Positions 1 through 6,300 of a DNA stretch of 6,362 nt are shown piece by piece. The DNA comes from Actinomycetota bacterium. GTDB lineage: Bacteria; Actinomycetota; Actinomycetes; S36-B12; UBA5976. Both the position numbers and the translations under genes were made by a program. Under the pieces are notes generated by a model that saw only the letters and a program-made list of their open reading frames with translations, was not told where the DNA came from and searched no databases. Numbering within the stretch: position 1 is the stretch's first letter; the number at the start of each line of letters is the position of its first letter. The DNA is taken from positions 1 to 6,362 of the forward strand of contig WLEH01000064.1 of the NCBI GenBank assembly GCA_009704345.1, given 5' to 3'.

Positions 1-613
1 TAACAACCCATAGATCGTGCTTGACTGCCCAATCGCCAATCTCTTTTAATTGTGATGGTGAGTAAACCGCACCAGTTGGATTTGATGGGGATACCATCAA
101 CAAAATTTTAGTTTTTGGAGTCAATGCTGCATTAAGTTGATCAATAGTTGCGCGATAGCCTGAAGTTTCATCAGTCATAACCACTACAGTTTTTCCACCA
201 GAAAGCGCAATTGCTTCTGGATAAGTGGTCCAATATGGCGCGATCACAATTACTTCATCGCCTGGATCAAGCAAGGTAGCAAAAGTGTTGTACAGCGCTT
301 GCTTGCCACCGTTAGTAACTAACACTTGCGCTGGATCAATGGTTAAGTTCGAATCACGCAGCGTTTTAGCAGCGATTGCTTCGCGCAGCGCTGGCAAACC
401 ATTAGTTGGACTGTAACGATGCATGGCAGGATTTTTTGCCGCTGCAATTGCCGCATCAACGATTAGTGCTGGAGTTGGAAAGTCTGGTTCGCCCGCACCA
501 AATCCAATAACTGGGCGACCCTGGGCCTTGAGCGCCTTAGCCTTTGCATCTACGGCCAAGGTGGCTGATTCGCTGATAGCTGCGATCCGAGCTGAGATTC
601 GATTCTTAGACAT
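1..613 (-). CDS. aspC: Pyridoxal-phosphate class I aminotransferase, aspartate aminotransferase type (5' part only)
   Basis: This is the first 204 codons of a roughly 400-residue enzyme; the gene runs off the left edge. The family transfers an amino group between aspartate and 2-oxoglutarate in the cytoplasm, using pyridoxal phosphate. Visible motifs on the minus strand are an N-terminal RISARI...SATLAVDAKAKAL segment, GFGAGEPDFPTP (residues 37-48), RYSPTNGLPALREAI (66-80), the cofactor-phosphate loop VTNGGKQALYN (99-109), the aromatic APYWTTYPE motif (125-133) and SPSNPTGAVYS (175-185) with the cofactor-binding Asn. The catalytic lysine lies beyond the window. The ATG at 611-613 fits the family's usual N-terminus, but no Shine-Dalgarno sequence precedes it, so the mRNA may be leaderless. 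It is divergent from tRNA-Trp/secE. Related enzymes such as aromatic or prephenate aminotransferases share these motifs, so the family is sure and the exact substrate is likely but not proven. Confidence 0.93.
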   Translation of the reverse strand, partial: MSKNRISARIAAISESATLAVDAKAKALKAQGRPVIGFGAGEPDFPTPALIVDAAIAAAKNPAMHRYSPTNGLPALREAIAAKTLRDSNLTIDPAQVLVTNGGKQALYNTFATLLDPGDEVIVIAPYWTTYPEAIALSGGKTVVVMTDETSGYRATIDQLNAALTPKTKILLMVSPSNPTGAVYSPSQLKEIGDWAVKHDLWVV

Positions 614-718
614 GGGGCGGATTGTGGCAGATGAAGGGGAGACTGAGCGAAGGGCTCAAAACACCCACGCATTACACTCCCGCTTCTGCCCATTTGCCTT
701 ATGGCGACTGGGCGTCCG
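614..718. promoter_or_regulatory. Divergent intergenic region with promoters for the aminotransferase (-) and tRNA-Trp/secE (+)
   Basis: Both flanking genes point away from this stretch, so it should carry both promoters. On the minus strand, CACAAT (626-621) ends seven bases before the A of the aminotransferase ATG. That is the spacing expected for a -10 element of a leaderless transcript. The overlapping hexamers TACACT (673-678, plus) and TGTAAT (676-671, minus) are other -10-like candidates. None has a convincing -35 box at the right distance, so the assignments are tentative. A short inverted repeat, TGAGC/GCTCA (644-648 and 654-658), is also present without a clear role. Confidence 0.4.
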
Positions 719-791
719 AGGGTCGTAGCTCAATTGGTAGAGTTCCGGTCTCCAAAACCGGCGGTTGGGGGTTCGAGTCCCTCCGGCCCTG
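719..791 (+). tRNA. trnW: tRNA-Trp (anticodon CCA)
   Basis: A complete cloverleaf can be drawn. The acceptor stem is AGGGTCG (719-725) with CGGCCCT (784-790), including one U-G pair. The D stem is GCTC/GAGT (728-731, 740-743), closed by a G-U pair. The anticodon stem is CCGGT/ACCGG (745-749, 757-761) with loop CTCCAAA, placing the CCA anticodon at 752-754. The T stem is GGGGG/CCCTC around loop TTCGAGT (772-778). The discriminator base is G791, and the next bases are CAG, so the 3' CCA is not encoded and must be added by tRNA nucleotidyltransferase. It decodes UGG. It lies directly upstream of secE, as in other actinobacteria, and may be co-transcribed with it. Confidence 0.96.
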
Positions 792-813
792 CAGGTCCCC
801 TCGACCTAGCGAG

Positions 814-829
814 TCCGTATTAATACGGA
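814..829. repeat. Perfect 16-base palindrome between tRNA-Trp and secE
   Basis: TCCGTATTAATACGGA reads identically on both strands with no spacer. It lies 22 bases after the tRNA and 34 bases before the secE start. As DNA it could be a dimeric-protein operator. As RNA it would need the central bases unpaired to fold, giving a weak hairpin that could help process the tRNA from the downstream mRNA. No T-run follows, so it is not an intrinsic terminator. The structure is directly visible; its function is unknown. Confidence 0.5.
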
Positions 830-863
830 AGCGTTAGCTTGGGTTGGTAACGAAAGAGGCGAA

Positions 864-1103
864 GTGAGCGAGTCAGAAGTATTACCTTCACACGAGGGTG
901 AAGCGCGCAAAGGTGTATTTGGCCGTGCGCGTGCTTTTCTGCATGACATTTCGGTTGAACTTCGTAAAGTAATTTGGCCAACTCGACGTGAACTAAGTGT
1001 TTACACCACCGTTGTGTTGATATTCATCTTGTTCATTACTGCATTTATTACTGTCCTTGATTTTGGTTTCGGCCAGATCACGCTATTCCTGTTTGGTTCA
1101 TAA
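864..1103 (+). CDS. secE: Preprotein translocase subunit SecE
   Basis: This gives 79 residues, normal for the short single-span SecE found outside Enterobacteria. SecE clamps and stabilises SecY in the SecYEG channel, which exports unfolded proteins across the cytoplasmic membrane. The conserved amphipathic helix motif VELRKVIWPTRREL spans residues 31-44. One hydrophobic membrane segment follows (about 46-66, VYTTVVLIFILF...), then a short hydrophobic tail. The N-terminus is charged and variable. The start is GTG, supported by the Shine-Dalgarno sequence AAAGAGG (853-859) four bases upstream. It is the first protein gene of the secE-nusG-rplK-rplA cluster and is followed 14 bases later by nusG. 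Confidence 0.96.
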   Translation: MSESEVLPSHEGEARKGVFGRARAFLHDISVELRKVIWPTRRELSVYTTVVLIFILFITAFITVLDFGFGQITLFLFGS

Positions 1104-1117
1104 GCGAGATATTGAAA

Positions 1118-1942
1118 ATGACAACCAACAGCCCGTTTGAATATCAATCTGCAGAGTCACTTGCAACTGAAGAAGTTGTTCCGGAGACTGTTGCTGAAAT
1201 AGTTCCGGTGGTTGCTGAACCTGCAGAAGCTGTTCTTGAGGAAGTTGCAACTGAAGTTGCTGAACAACCAGCAGAACAACCAGCAGAACAAGTTGATACG
1301 CCAGCTGCTGAAGTTGAAGTGCCGCTAGATCCTGTCGCTGAATTCATGGAATCCATGAAGACTAAAGAGGGTAAGTGGTATGTGCTGCAGTCTTATTCCG
1401 GAATGGAAAAGCGCGTCAAAGCAAATTTAGAATCACGCATTCACACCATGAACATGGAAGATGAAATTTTCCAAGTTGAAGTTCCAACTGACATGGTTGT
1501 TGAAGTTAAAAATGGCGTTCGCAAAAATGTATTAAAGAATCGCTTCCCAGGCTATGTGCTGGTTCGTATGTACATGACTGATGAATCATGGGGTGTAGTT
1601 CGACATACACCAGGAGTAACAAAGTTTGCTGGTGCAGTAGCGCACAACGCGCAACCAATGCCGTTAACTCTTGAAGAAGTTGCGGACATTTTGGCACCAC
1701 GCCTAGAAGCGCCAGTTGCCGTTGCTACTAAGGGTGGCGGTAAAGCCAAATCGGCTAAAAGTGTTGCAGTACTTGATTTCAATGTGGGCGATTCAGTCAC
1801 GGTTATTGACGGACCATTTGCCACGCTGCAAGCCACCATCTCTGAAATCAATGCAGATACCCAGAAGATAATTGGACTAGTTGAGATCTTCGGTCGAGAG
1901 ACCCCGGTTGAACTTAGCTTTAGTCAGATTGCAAAGAGTTAG
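1118..1942 (+). CDS. nusG: Transcription termination/antitermination factor NusG
   Basis: This 274-residue protein binds RNA polymerase through its N-terminal domain and contacts Rho or ribosomal protein S10 through its KOW domain. It thereby modulates pausing, Rho termination and transcription-translation coupling. Residues 1-84 form an acidic, Ala/Glu/Val/Pro-rich, probably disordered extension with three near-identical AEQP units (48-59). The NGN domain spans about 86-172: GKWYVLQSYSGMEKRV, then NRFPGYVLVRMYM at 141-153 and VRHTPGVTKFAG at 161-172. A Lys/Gly/Ala-rich linker (about 204-216) precedes the KOW domain (about 222-274), with FNVGDSVTVIDGPFA and IFGRETPVELSFSQI. Such acidic extensions are typical of actinobacterial NusG. 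I prefer the ATG at 1118 over the in-frame TTG at 1112, because GAG (1106-1108) is then nine bases upstream. The gap to rplK is 24 bases. Confidence 0.95.
   Translation: MTTNSPFEYQSAESLATEEVVPETVAEIVPVVAEPAEAVLEEVATEVAEQPAEQPAEQVDTPAAEVEVPLDPVAEFMESMKTKEGKWYVLQSYSGMEKRVKANLESRIHTMNMEDEIFQVEVPTDMVVEVKNGVRKNVLKNRFPGYVLVRMYMTDESWGVVRHTPGVTKFAGAVAHNAQPMPLTLEEVADILAPRLEAPVAVATKGGGKAKSAKSVAVLDFNVGDSVTVIDGPFATLQATISEINADTQKIIGLVEIFGRETPVELSFSQIAKS
1259..1294 (+). repeat. Three tandem 12-base units encoding AEQP in the nusG extension
   Basis: Two nearly identical 12-base units, at 1259-1270 and 1271-1282, differ only at the third base of the first codon (GCT versus GCA). A partial third unit follows at 1283-1294. 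They encode AEQP-AEQP-AEQV in the disordered acidic N-terminus of NusG. This looks like local tandem duplication and is likely to vary in copy number between related strains. Confidence 0.7.
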
Positions 1943-1966
1943 TTTTAGGTAAGGAAAAGGAACAAC

Positions 1967-2398
1967 ATGGCACCGTCGAAAAAAGTATCCGGTCTAATCA
2001 AGCTTCAAATCCAGGCCGGAGCTGCTAACCCAGCACCTCCAATTGGTCCAGCATTGGGTCAGCATGGTGTGAACATCATGGAGTTCTGCAAGGCCTATAA
2101 CGCAGCAACCGAAGCGCAAAAGGGACAGGTGATTCCAGTTGAGATCACCGTTTATGAAGATCGTTCTTTCACCTTCATTCTTAAGACTCCACCTGCTGCT
2201 CGATTGATTTTGAAGTATGCCGGCATTGAAAAGGGCGCTGACAATCCACTGCGAAACAAAGTTGGCACATTAACAAAGTCACAGGTTAAGGAAATTGCTG
2301 AAGTAAAAATGAGTGATTTAAACGCCAATGACATTGATGCTGCCATGAAGATTATTGAAGGCACTGCACGTTCCATGGGTGTGACAATCAACGAATAG
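1967..2398 (+). CDS. rplK: 50S ribosomal protein L11
   Basis: This is a full-length L11 of 143 residues. L11 forms the base of the GTPase-associated centre on 23S rRNA, next to the L10/L12 stalk. There it takes part in elongation-factor action and, in bacteria that have it, in RelA/Rel activation. The N-terminal domain (1 to about 70) carries the proline-rich PAPPIGPALGQHGVNIMEFCKAYN segment (22-45), where thiostrepton-type antibiotics bind with the rRNA. The C-terminal rRNA-binding domain (about 75-143) ends with KEIAEVKMSDLNANDIDAAMKIIEGTARSMG. The Shine-Dalgarno tract AAGGAAAAGG (1951-1960) lies six bases before the ATG. It follows nusG and is separated from rplA by a structured 93-base spacer. 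Confidence 0.98.
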   Translation: MAPSKKVSGLIKLQIQAGAANPAPPIGPALGQHGVNIMEFCKAYNAATEAQKGQVIPVEITVYEDRSFTFILKTPPAARLILKYAGIEKGADNPLRNKVGTLTKSQVKEIAEVKMSDLNANDIDAAMKIIEGTARSMGVTINE

Positions 2399-2401
2399 AT
2401 T

Positions 2402-2435
2402 TTCGAAGGTAACTTCGAACGGCAGCAACGCTGCC
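2402..2435 (+). promoter_or_regulatory. Two tandem RNA hairpins in the rplK-rplA spacer
   Basis: Hairpin one is a seven-base-pair stem (2402-2408 with 2413-2419, arms TTCGAAG/CTTCGAA) closed by a GTAA loop, a GNRA-type tetraloop. Hairpin two is GGCAGC/GCTGCC (2421-2426 and 2430-2435) with loop AAC. Neither is followed by a T-run, so they are not intrinsic terminators. They immediately precede the L1-site-like fold and may be part of the same leader, protect the mRNA end or mark a processing point. The pairing is read directly from the sequence; the role is inferred. Confidence 0.6.
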
Positions 2436-2436
2436 A

Positions 2437-2475
2437 GTGGGAGAGCTAGTAACGGTACTAGTTCGATTGCACCAC
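2437..2475 (+). promoter_or_regulatory. Putative ribosomal protein L1 binding site (autoregulatory mRNA leader of rplA)
   Basis: The RNA can fold into an outer helix GUGG/CCAC (2437-2440 with 2472-2475). An asymmetric internal loop follows: GAG on the 5' side, CGAUUGCA on the 3' side. An upper helix, AGCUAGUA/UACUAGUU (2444-2451 with 2456-2463, one G-U pair), is capped by ACGG. The 5' GUGGGAG followed by a helix, and the 3' GAUUGCACCAC, resemble the L1-binding site of 23S rRNA (GUGGGAG ... GAAAUACCAC in E. coli). L1 is known to repress its operon by binding a mimic of that site. The element ends five bases before the rplA Shine-Dalgarno sequence AGAGG (2481-2485), so bound L1 could block initiation. 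In E. coli the equivalent site is upstream of rplK; here it is internal, suggesting separate control of L1. Confidence 0.72.
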
Positions 2476-2491
2476 GAACGAGAGGTAAAAC

Positions 2492-3202
2492 ATGAAGAAG
2501 AGCAAGGTTTGGCGCAAGTCCGCTGAACTTATTAAGCCAGATACTCAATACAATGCAGCAGAAGCAATGGAAATTGCCCGTAAAACTGCAAATGGCAAAC
2601 CACACACTGTTGATGTTTCAATCAAACTAGGTGTTGATGTGCGAAAAGCGGAGCAGATGGTGCGTGGCACAGTTAACTTGCCACATGGCACTGGAAAAAC
2701 TGCACGTGTAATTGTCTTTGCCGCTGGTGTAAAGGCTGACGAAGCTCGCGCTGCCGGAGCTGATGAGGTTGGTGGCGATGAACTAGTTGCCAAAGTTGCT
2801 GGCGGTTGGACTGATTTTGATTCAGCTGTTGCAACTCCTGACATGATGGGCAAAGTTGGAACTTTAGGTAAAGTACTTGGCCCTCGCGGTTTAATGCCAA
2901 ATCCAAAAACTGGCACGGTTACTATGGATGTTGCCAAAGCAGTATCTGACATTAAGGGCGGAAAGATTGAATTCCGAACTGATAAGCAAGCAAATTTGCA
3001 TTTCGTAATTGGTAAAGCAAACTTCAGCGCAGATCAGTTGAAGGATAACTTCAATGCTGCGATTGATGAGATCATGCGACTTAAGCCATCAAGCTCAAAA
3101 GGTCGCTACATTCAATCTTGCACCGTCTCCACCACATTTGGTCCTGGCATCAAAGTTGATCCAGGCGTAAAGAGTGGTGCTGACAGCGAGGACGCTGAAT
3201 AG
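2492..3202 (+). CDS. rplA: 50S ribosomal protein L1
   Basis: This is a full-length bacterial L1 of 236 residues. L1 forms the mobile stalk on the E-site side of the large subunit, helps release deacylated tRNA, and doubles as a translational repressor of its own mRNA. Domain I is built from both termini (about 1-67 and 160-236). Domain II lies between them, with TARVIVFAAGVKADEARAAGADEVGGDEL (70-98) and the signature LGPRGLMPNPKTGTV (129-143). The rRNA-binding region FRTDKQANLHFVIGKANF is at 161-178 and TTFGPGIKVDP at 214-224. The tail GADSEDAE is acidic. The start is supported by AGAGG six bases before the ATG. It is the last gene before the terminator, and its expression is probably fed back through the L1-like site upstream. 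Confidence 0.98.
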   Translation: MKKSKVWRKSAELIKPDTQYNAAEAMEIARKTANGKPHTVDVSIKLGVDVRKAEQMVRGTVNLPHGTGKTARVIVFAAGVKADEARAAGADEVGGDELVAKVAGGWTDFDSAVATPDMMGKVGTLGKVLGPRGLMPNPKTGTVTMDVAKAVSDIKGGKIEFRTDKQANLHFVIGKANFSADQLKDNFNAAIDEIMRLKPSSSKGRYIQSCTVSTTFGPGIKVDPGVKSGADSEDAE

Positions 3203-3209
3203 ATTTCTG

Positions 3210-3248
3210 AAATACCCCCTCAGACAACTGTCTGTGGGGGTATTTTTT
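3210..3248 (+). terminator. Intrinsic terminator of the secE-nusG-rplK-rplA unit
   Basis: Eight bases after the rplA stop codon, AAATACCCCC (3210-3219) pairs with GGGGGTATTT (3236-3245). After a T/T mismatch, CAGAC (3221-3225) pairs with GTCTG (3230-3234) around an AACT loop. The hairpin runs into TTTTTT (3243-3248). A long, GC-rich core plus a T-tract is a classic Rho-independent terminator and separates the ribosomal-protein unit from the protease gene. Confidence 0.94.
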
Positions 3249-3322
3249 GTCCAAATTGTTCCTTTTGGTTCTCTAGTTGTCGTACACTTCTCATACTCTC
3301 GGCTCGTCGAAAGGGCCCAATA
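3249..3322 (+). promoter_or_regulatory. Probable promoter and ribosome binding site of the protease gene
   Basis: This 74-base gap follows a strong terminator and precedes the protease, so it should hold that gene's promoter. The -10-like hexamers TACACT (3283-3288) and CATACT (3292-3297) are visible, but neither has a good TTGACA-like box 16-18 bases upstream. GAAAGGG (3309-3315) is a clear Shine-Dalgarno sequence seven bases before the ATG at 3323 and fixes the start. The ribosome binding site is well supported; the promoter hexamers are tentative. Confidence 0.45.
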
Positions 3323-6300
3323 ATGTTTATCCATCGGTCTTTGTTTCGCGCGCTGATTTCAGTGGTTGCCTCGGCTGCGATCATCGTTACGGCAAGCACA
3401 CCTGCTAACTCATTTTCGTTAGGGCCGAAAGCGAGTTATTTGGTTCAAATCACACCTACCGCAAAGGCTGCAGTTGAGAGTGCCATAGTTAAAGCTGGCG
3501 GCAAGATCGAAGATAGATACCAGTATGTTTTTGATGGTTTCAAAATCGAATTACCAGTTGCGGCGGTTCGATTACTGAGGTTAATTCCTAACGTGTTAAC
3601 AGTTGAAGAAGATATTCCAATGTCATTGGGTTCAAATCAGACCCAATCACCTACACCTTCTTGGGGTTTAGATCGTATTGATCAACGCACCACGATCTCG
3701 TCTTCAGCTACTAGTTCTTATGGATATAGGTCAGCAGGAACTGGCGCCACGGTTTATGTGGTAGATACTGGAGTATCTAAACACCAAGATTTTGGGACAA
3801 GATTGTCTGGCACCGGTTATTCTGGTTTTTCTGATGGGAATGGATTTAATGATTGCAATGGTCATGGCACTCACGTAGCCTCAACTGCTGCCGGTACAAC
3901 TTACGGCGTAGCTAAGAATGCATCAATTGTGGCGGTAAGAGTTTTGGGTTGCAACGGTTCTGGATCAATGTCAGGAGTAGTTGCTGGTTTGGATTGGATT
4001 TTGAGCCCACAAAATGTTAACTCAAAATCTAAAGCTGTAGTAAATATGAGCCTAGGTGGCGGTGCATCATCCATTTTGGATAGCGCTGTTCAACGGTTAA
4101 CAAATGCTGGTATCGCAGTTGTCGTCGCTGCGGGTAACAACAATGCCGATGCTTGCACCGCATCTCCTGCGCGCGCGCCATCAGCAATAACTGTTGGTTC
4201 AACTGATATTCGTGACTTTAAATCCTCTTTTTCAAATCATGGTCCATGTGTGGATATTCACGCCCCTGGTTCATCCATTACTGGTGCATGGTGGGACAGT
4301 GAAACATCAGTTCGAACCATCAGTGGCACGTCAATGGCCGCCCCACATGTGGCTGGCGCCGCCGCGGTTTATTTTGGATTTAGCAATTCAGGGACAGTCA
4401 CTGAGCTGACCTCTCACTTGGCAGCAGAAGCAACCGCGGATGCCATTCAAGGATTGCCAATAAACACGATAAATAAGTTGCTATTTATATCGCCATCAGA
4501 TGGTAAACCAATAATTACGGATCCTTCGCTATCACTTGCCAACATCACTGGGATTTCACATGAATCGGCTCAAGTTAGTTTCAAGATAACTCCTGGATCA
4601 GAAACCGCAAAACTAAATCTAGCTATTGCAACCGATCCAGCTATGGCCAATGCGGTGGTTGCGCCAATTTCACCAACGGAAGTAAGTGGTACAGATCCAG
4701 TTACCGCAATTGCTAATTTGTCGGGTTTGCAATCAGCTACAACTTATTTTGTACAGTTAACAATGACGACACCAAGCAAAACAATCAAGAGTTTGACAGA
4801 ATCATTTAAAACTACGCCACCGCCAGTTGTTGCCCCAGTTGTGACTGCGCTTGAACCTACTGAAGTTACTTCATACAGCGCACGATTACATGGAACTGTC
4901 ATGGCTGGAAATGCAACTTCAAGGGTCAATTTTGTTTATTCACAGGACAGCACCTTCGCCAAGGATGTTGTTACTGTAGTTGCGATACCAGAGACAGTCA
5001 GTGGCAACACAGCGACTCCAGTTAGTGTTCCAGTTTCGTTCCTAGTAAGCGGTAAGACCTATTTCTACAAAGTTATTGCAATTAATAGCTCAGCAACTAC
5101 CCAAAGTGAAACTCGTTCATTTACGGCAAAAGTGGCACTTGGAGTTGCACCTACCGTGGTGACGGAAAAACTCTCTACTTCAGCAAATAGTGTTGAGCAG
5201 ACTTTTACTGGAATTGTTAACCCCAAGGGCCAGACAACCACAGTTAGATTCAGTTATGGCAGAAGTAGCTCGCTTTCAACTGGTACTACCTCGTTCATAA
5301 TTCCAACAAGTCCAATAACTGGTGAAATAGATCAGAATGTGTCTGCAGTTGTAAAGGGATTGGTTCCAGGTCTGGGCTATTACTATCGCTTTGAGGCCTC
5401 AAATGATTCGGGTGTCACTCGTGGAGCAATCCAATACAGCATTGTGACAGCAGTAAAGGCTGAATTTCGTCGAAATTTTGTTTCAAATCAAACCGGATAC
5501 GCTGCAAAAGTAAATTCGACCGTTAATGCTGGTGGTAGCAATACCCGTTGGAGCTATGTTTATGGAACTGACCCCACTCTCTCTAGTGGCACAACAACAT
5601 TAGATGCAACGCCCAACGCGATTACTCATGCCAATGACGTGACTATTTCATTGAATTTATCTGGACTTACGCCAAGCACAACTTATTACTACCGCCCGAT
5701 AGTGCGAATTTTCACTGGACCATTTTCTGGTCAGACTTTGCTTGGACCTATTTCGTCATTTGGCACTTTGAATGTCGCACCACAACCTCAGCCTCAACCA
5801 CAACCACAACCACAACCTCAGCCACAACCACAGCCACAACCACAACCAGGTCCGGGGAAGCAGTCCCAGACAATTACATTCAATTCACTAGCCAATATTG
5901 AATATGGTCCAGCGCAGGCATTAGTTGCAGCGGCTTCATCGAATTTACCGATCACCTTTACATCATTAACGCCTTCGGTTTGTTACATTCTCAATGCCAC
6001 CGCAGGCGCAATGGTGCAGTATCAAAGTCCGGTATCTACTGCAAACAGCGTCACTTGCACTATTGCTGCTGATCAACCAGGAAATGCGAGTTTTGATCCA
6101 GCACCAAGAGTTACTAGAAGTTTCAACTTCAACAAAGTTGCAATGACGATCCGAGTAATCCCAACTGGCCCAATAACAGCTGAAGGAAATTTTGTTTGGG
6201 GTGAGATTTCTACTGTAAATCGATCGCTGATGAGCGGATTGAATTCACTTGGGCATTTGTTAGATGTGACATCACTGACGCCAACTATTTGCTCGGTGTC

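Noticed and set aside
644..658. Inverted repeat TGAGC-GAAGG-GCTCA as a terminator or attenuator
   Set aside because: The stem is only five base pairs with no T-run on either strand; too weak to call beyond noting it.
225..728. Plus-strand open frames at 225-416 and 423-728
   Set aside because: They lie antisense to the aminotransferase coding sequence, which has clear family motifs on the minus strand; their translations are low-complexity Ala/Ser-rich and resemble no family.
622..837. Plus-strand open frame overlapping tRNA-Trp
   Set aside because: It runs through the complete tRNA and the palindrome; the encoded peptide has no recognisable features.
1112..1120. TTG at 1112 as the nusG start
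   Set aside because: ATG two codons later has better spacing to the upstream GAG and needs no rare start codon; only two residues differ.
1144..1851. Minus-strand open frames opposite nusG
   Set aside because: They are mirror images of the biased Glu/Ala/Val codons of nusG, giving Ser/Thr/Ala-rich peptides with no motif.
2402..2435. Hairpins after rplK as a Rho-independent terminator
   Set aside because: No T-tract follows either stem, and the adjacent rplA is expected to be co-transcribed.
2152..3334. Minus-strand open frames opposite rplK, rplA and the terminator
   Set aside because: The plus strand holds full-length L11 and L1; the opposite frames, including one reading through the terminator hairpin, have no family signature.
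4194..4929. Short open frames in other frames of the protease (4194-4409 plus, 4744-4929 minus)
   Set aside because: The main frame is open from 3323 to the edge and encodes continuous recognisable domains; these are shadows.
5780..5848. Regular repeat array as a CRISPR or other non-coding array
   Set aside because: The unit is six bases with no spacers and it keeps the protease frame, encoding Pro-Gln dipeptides.
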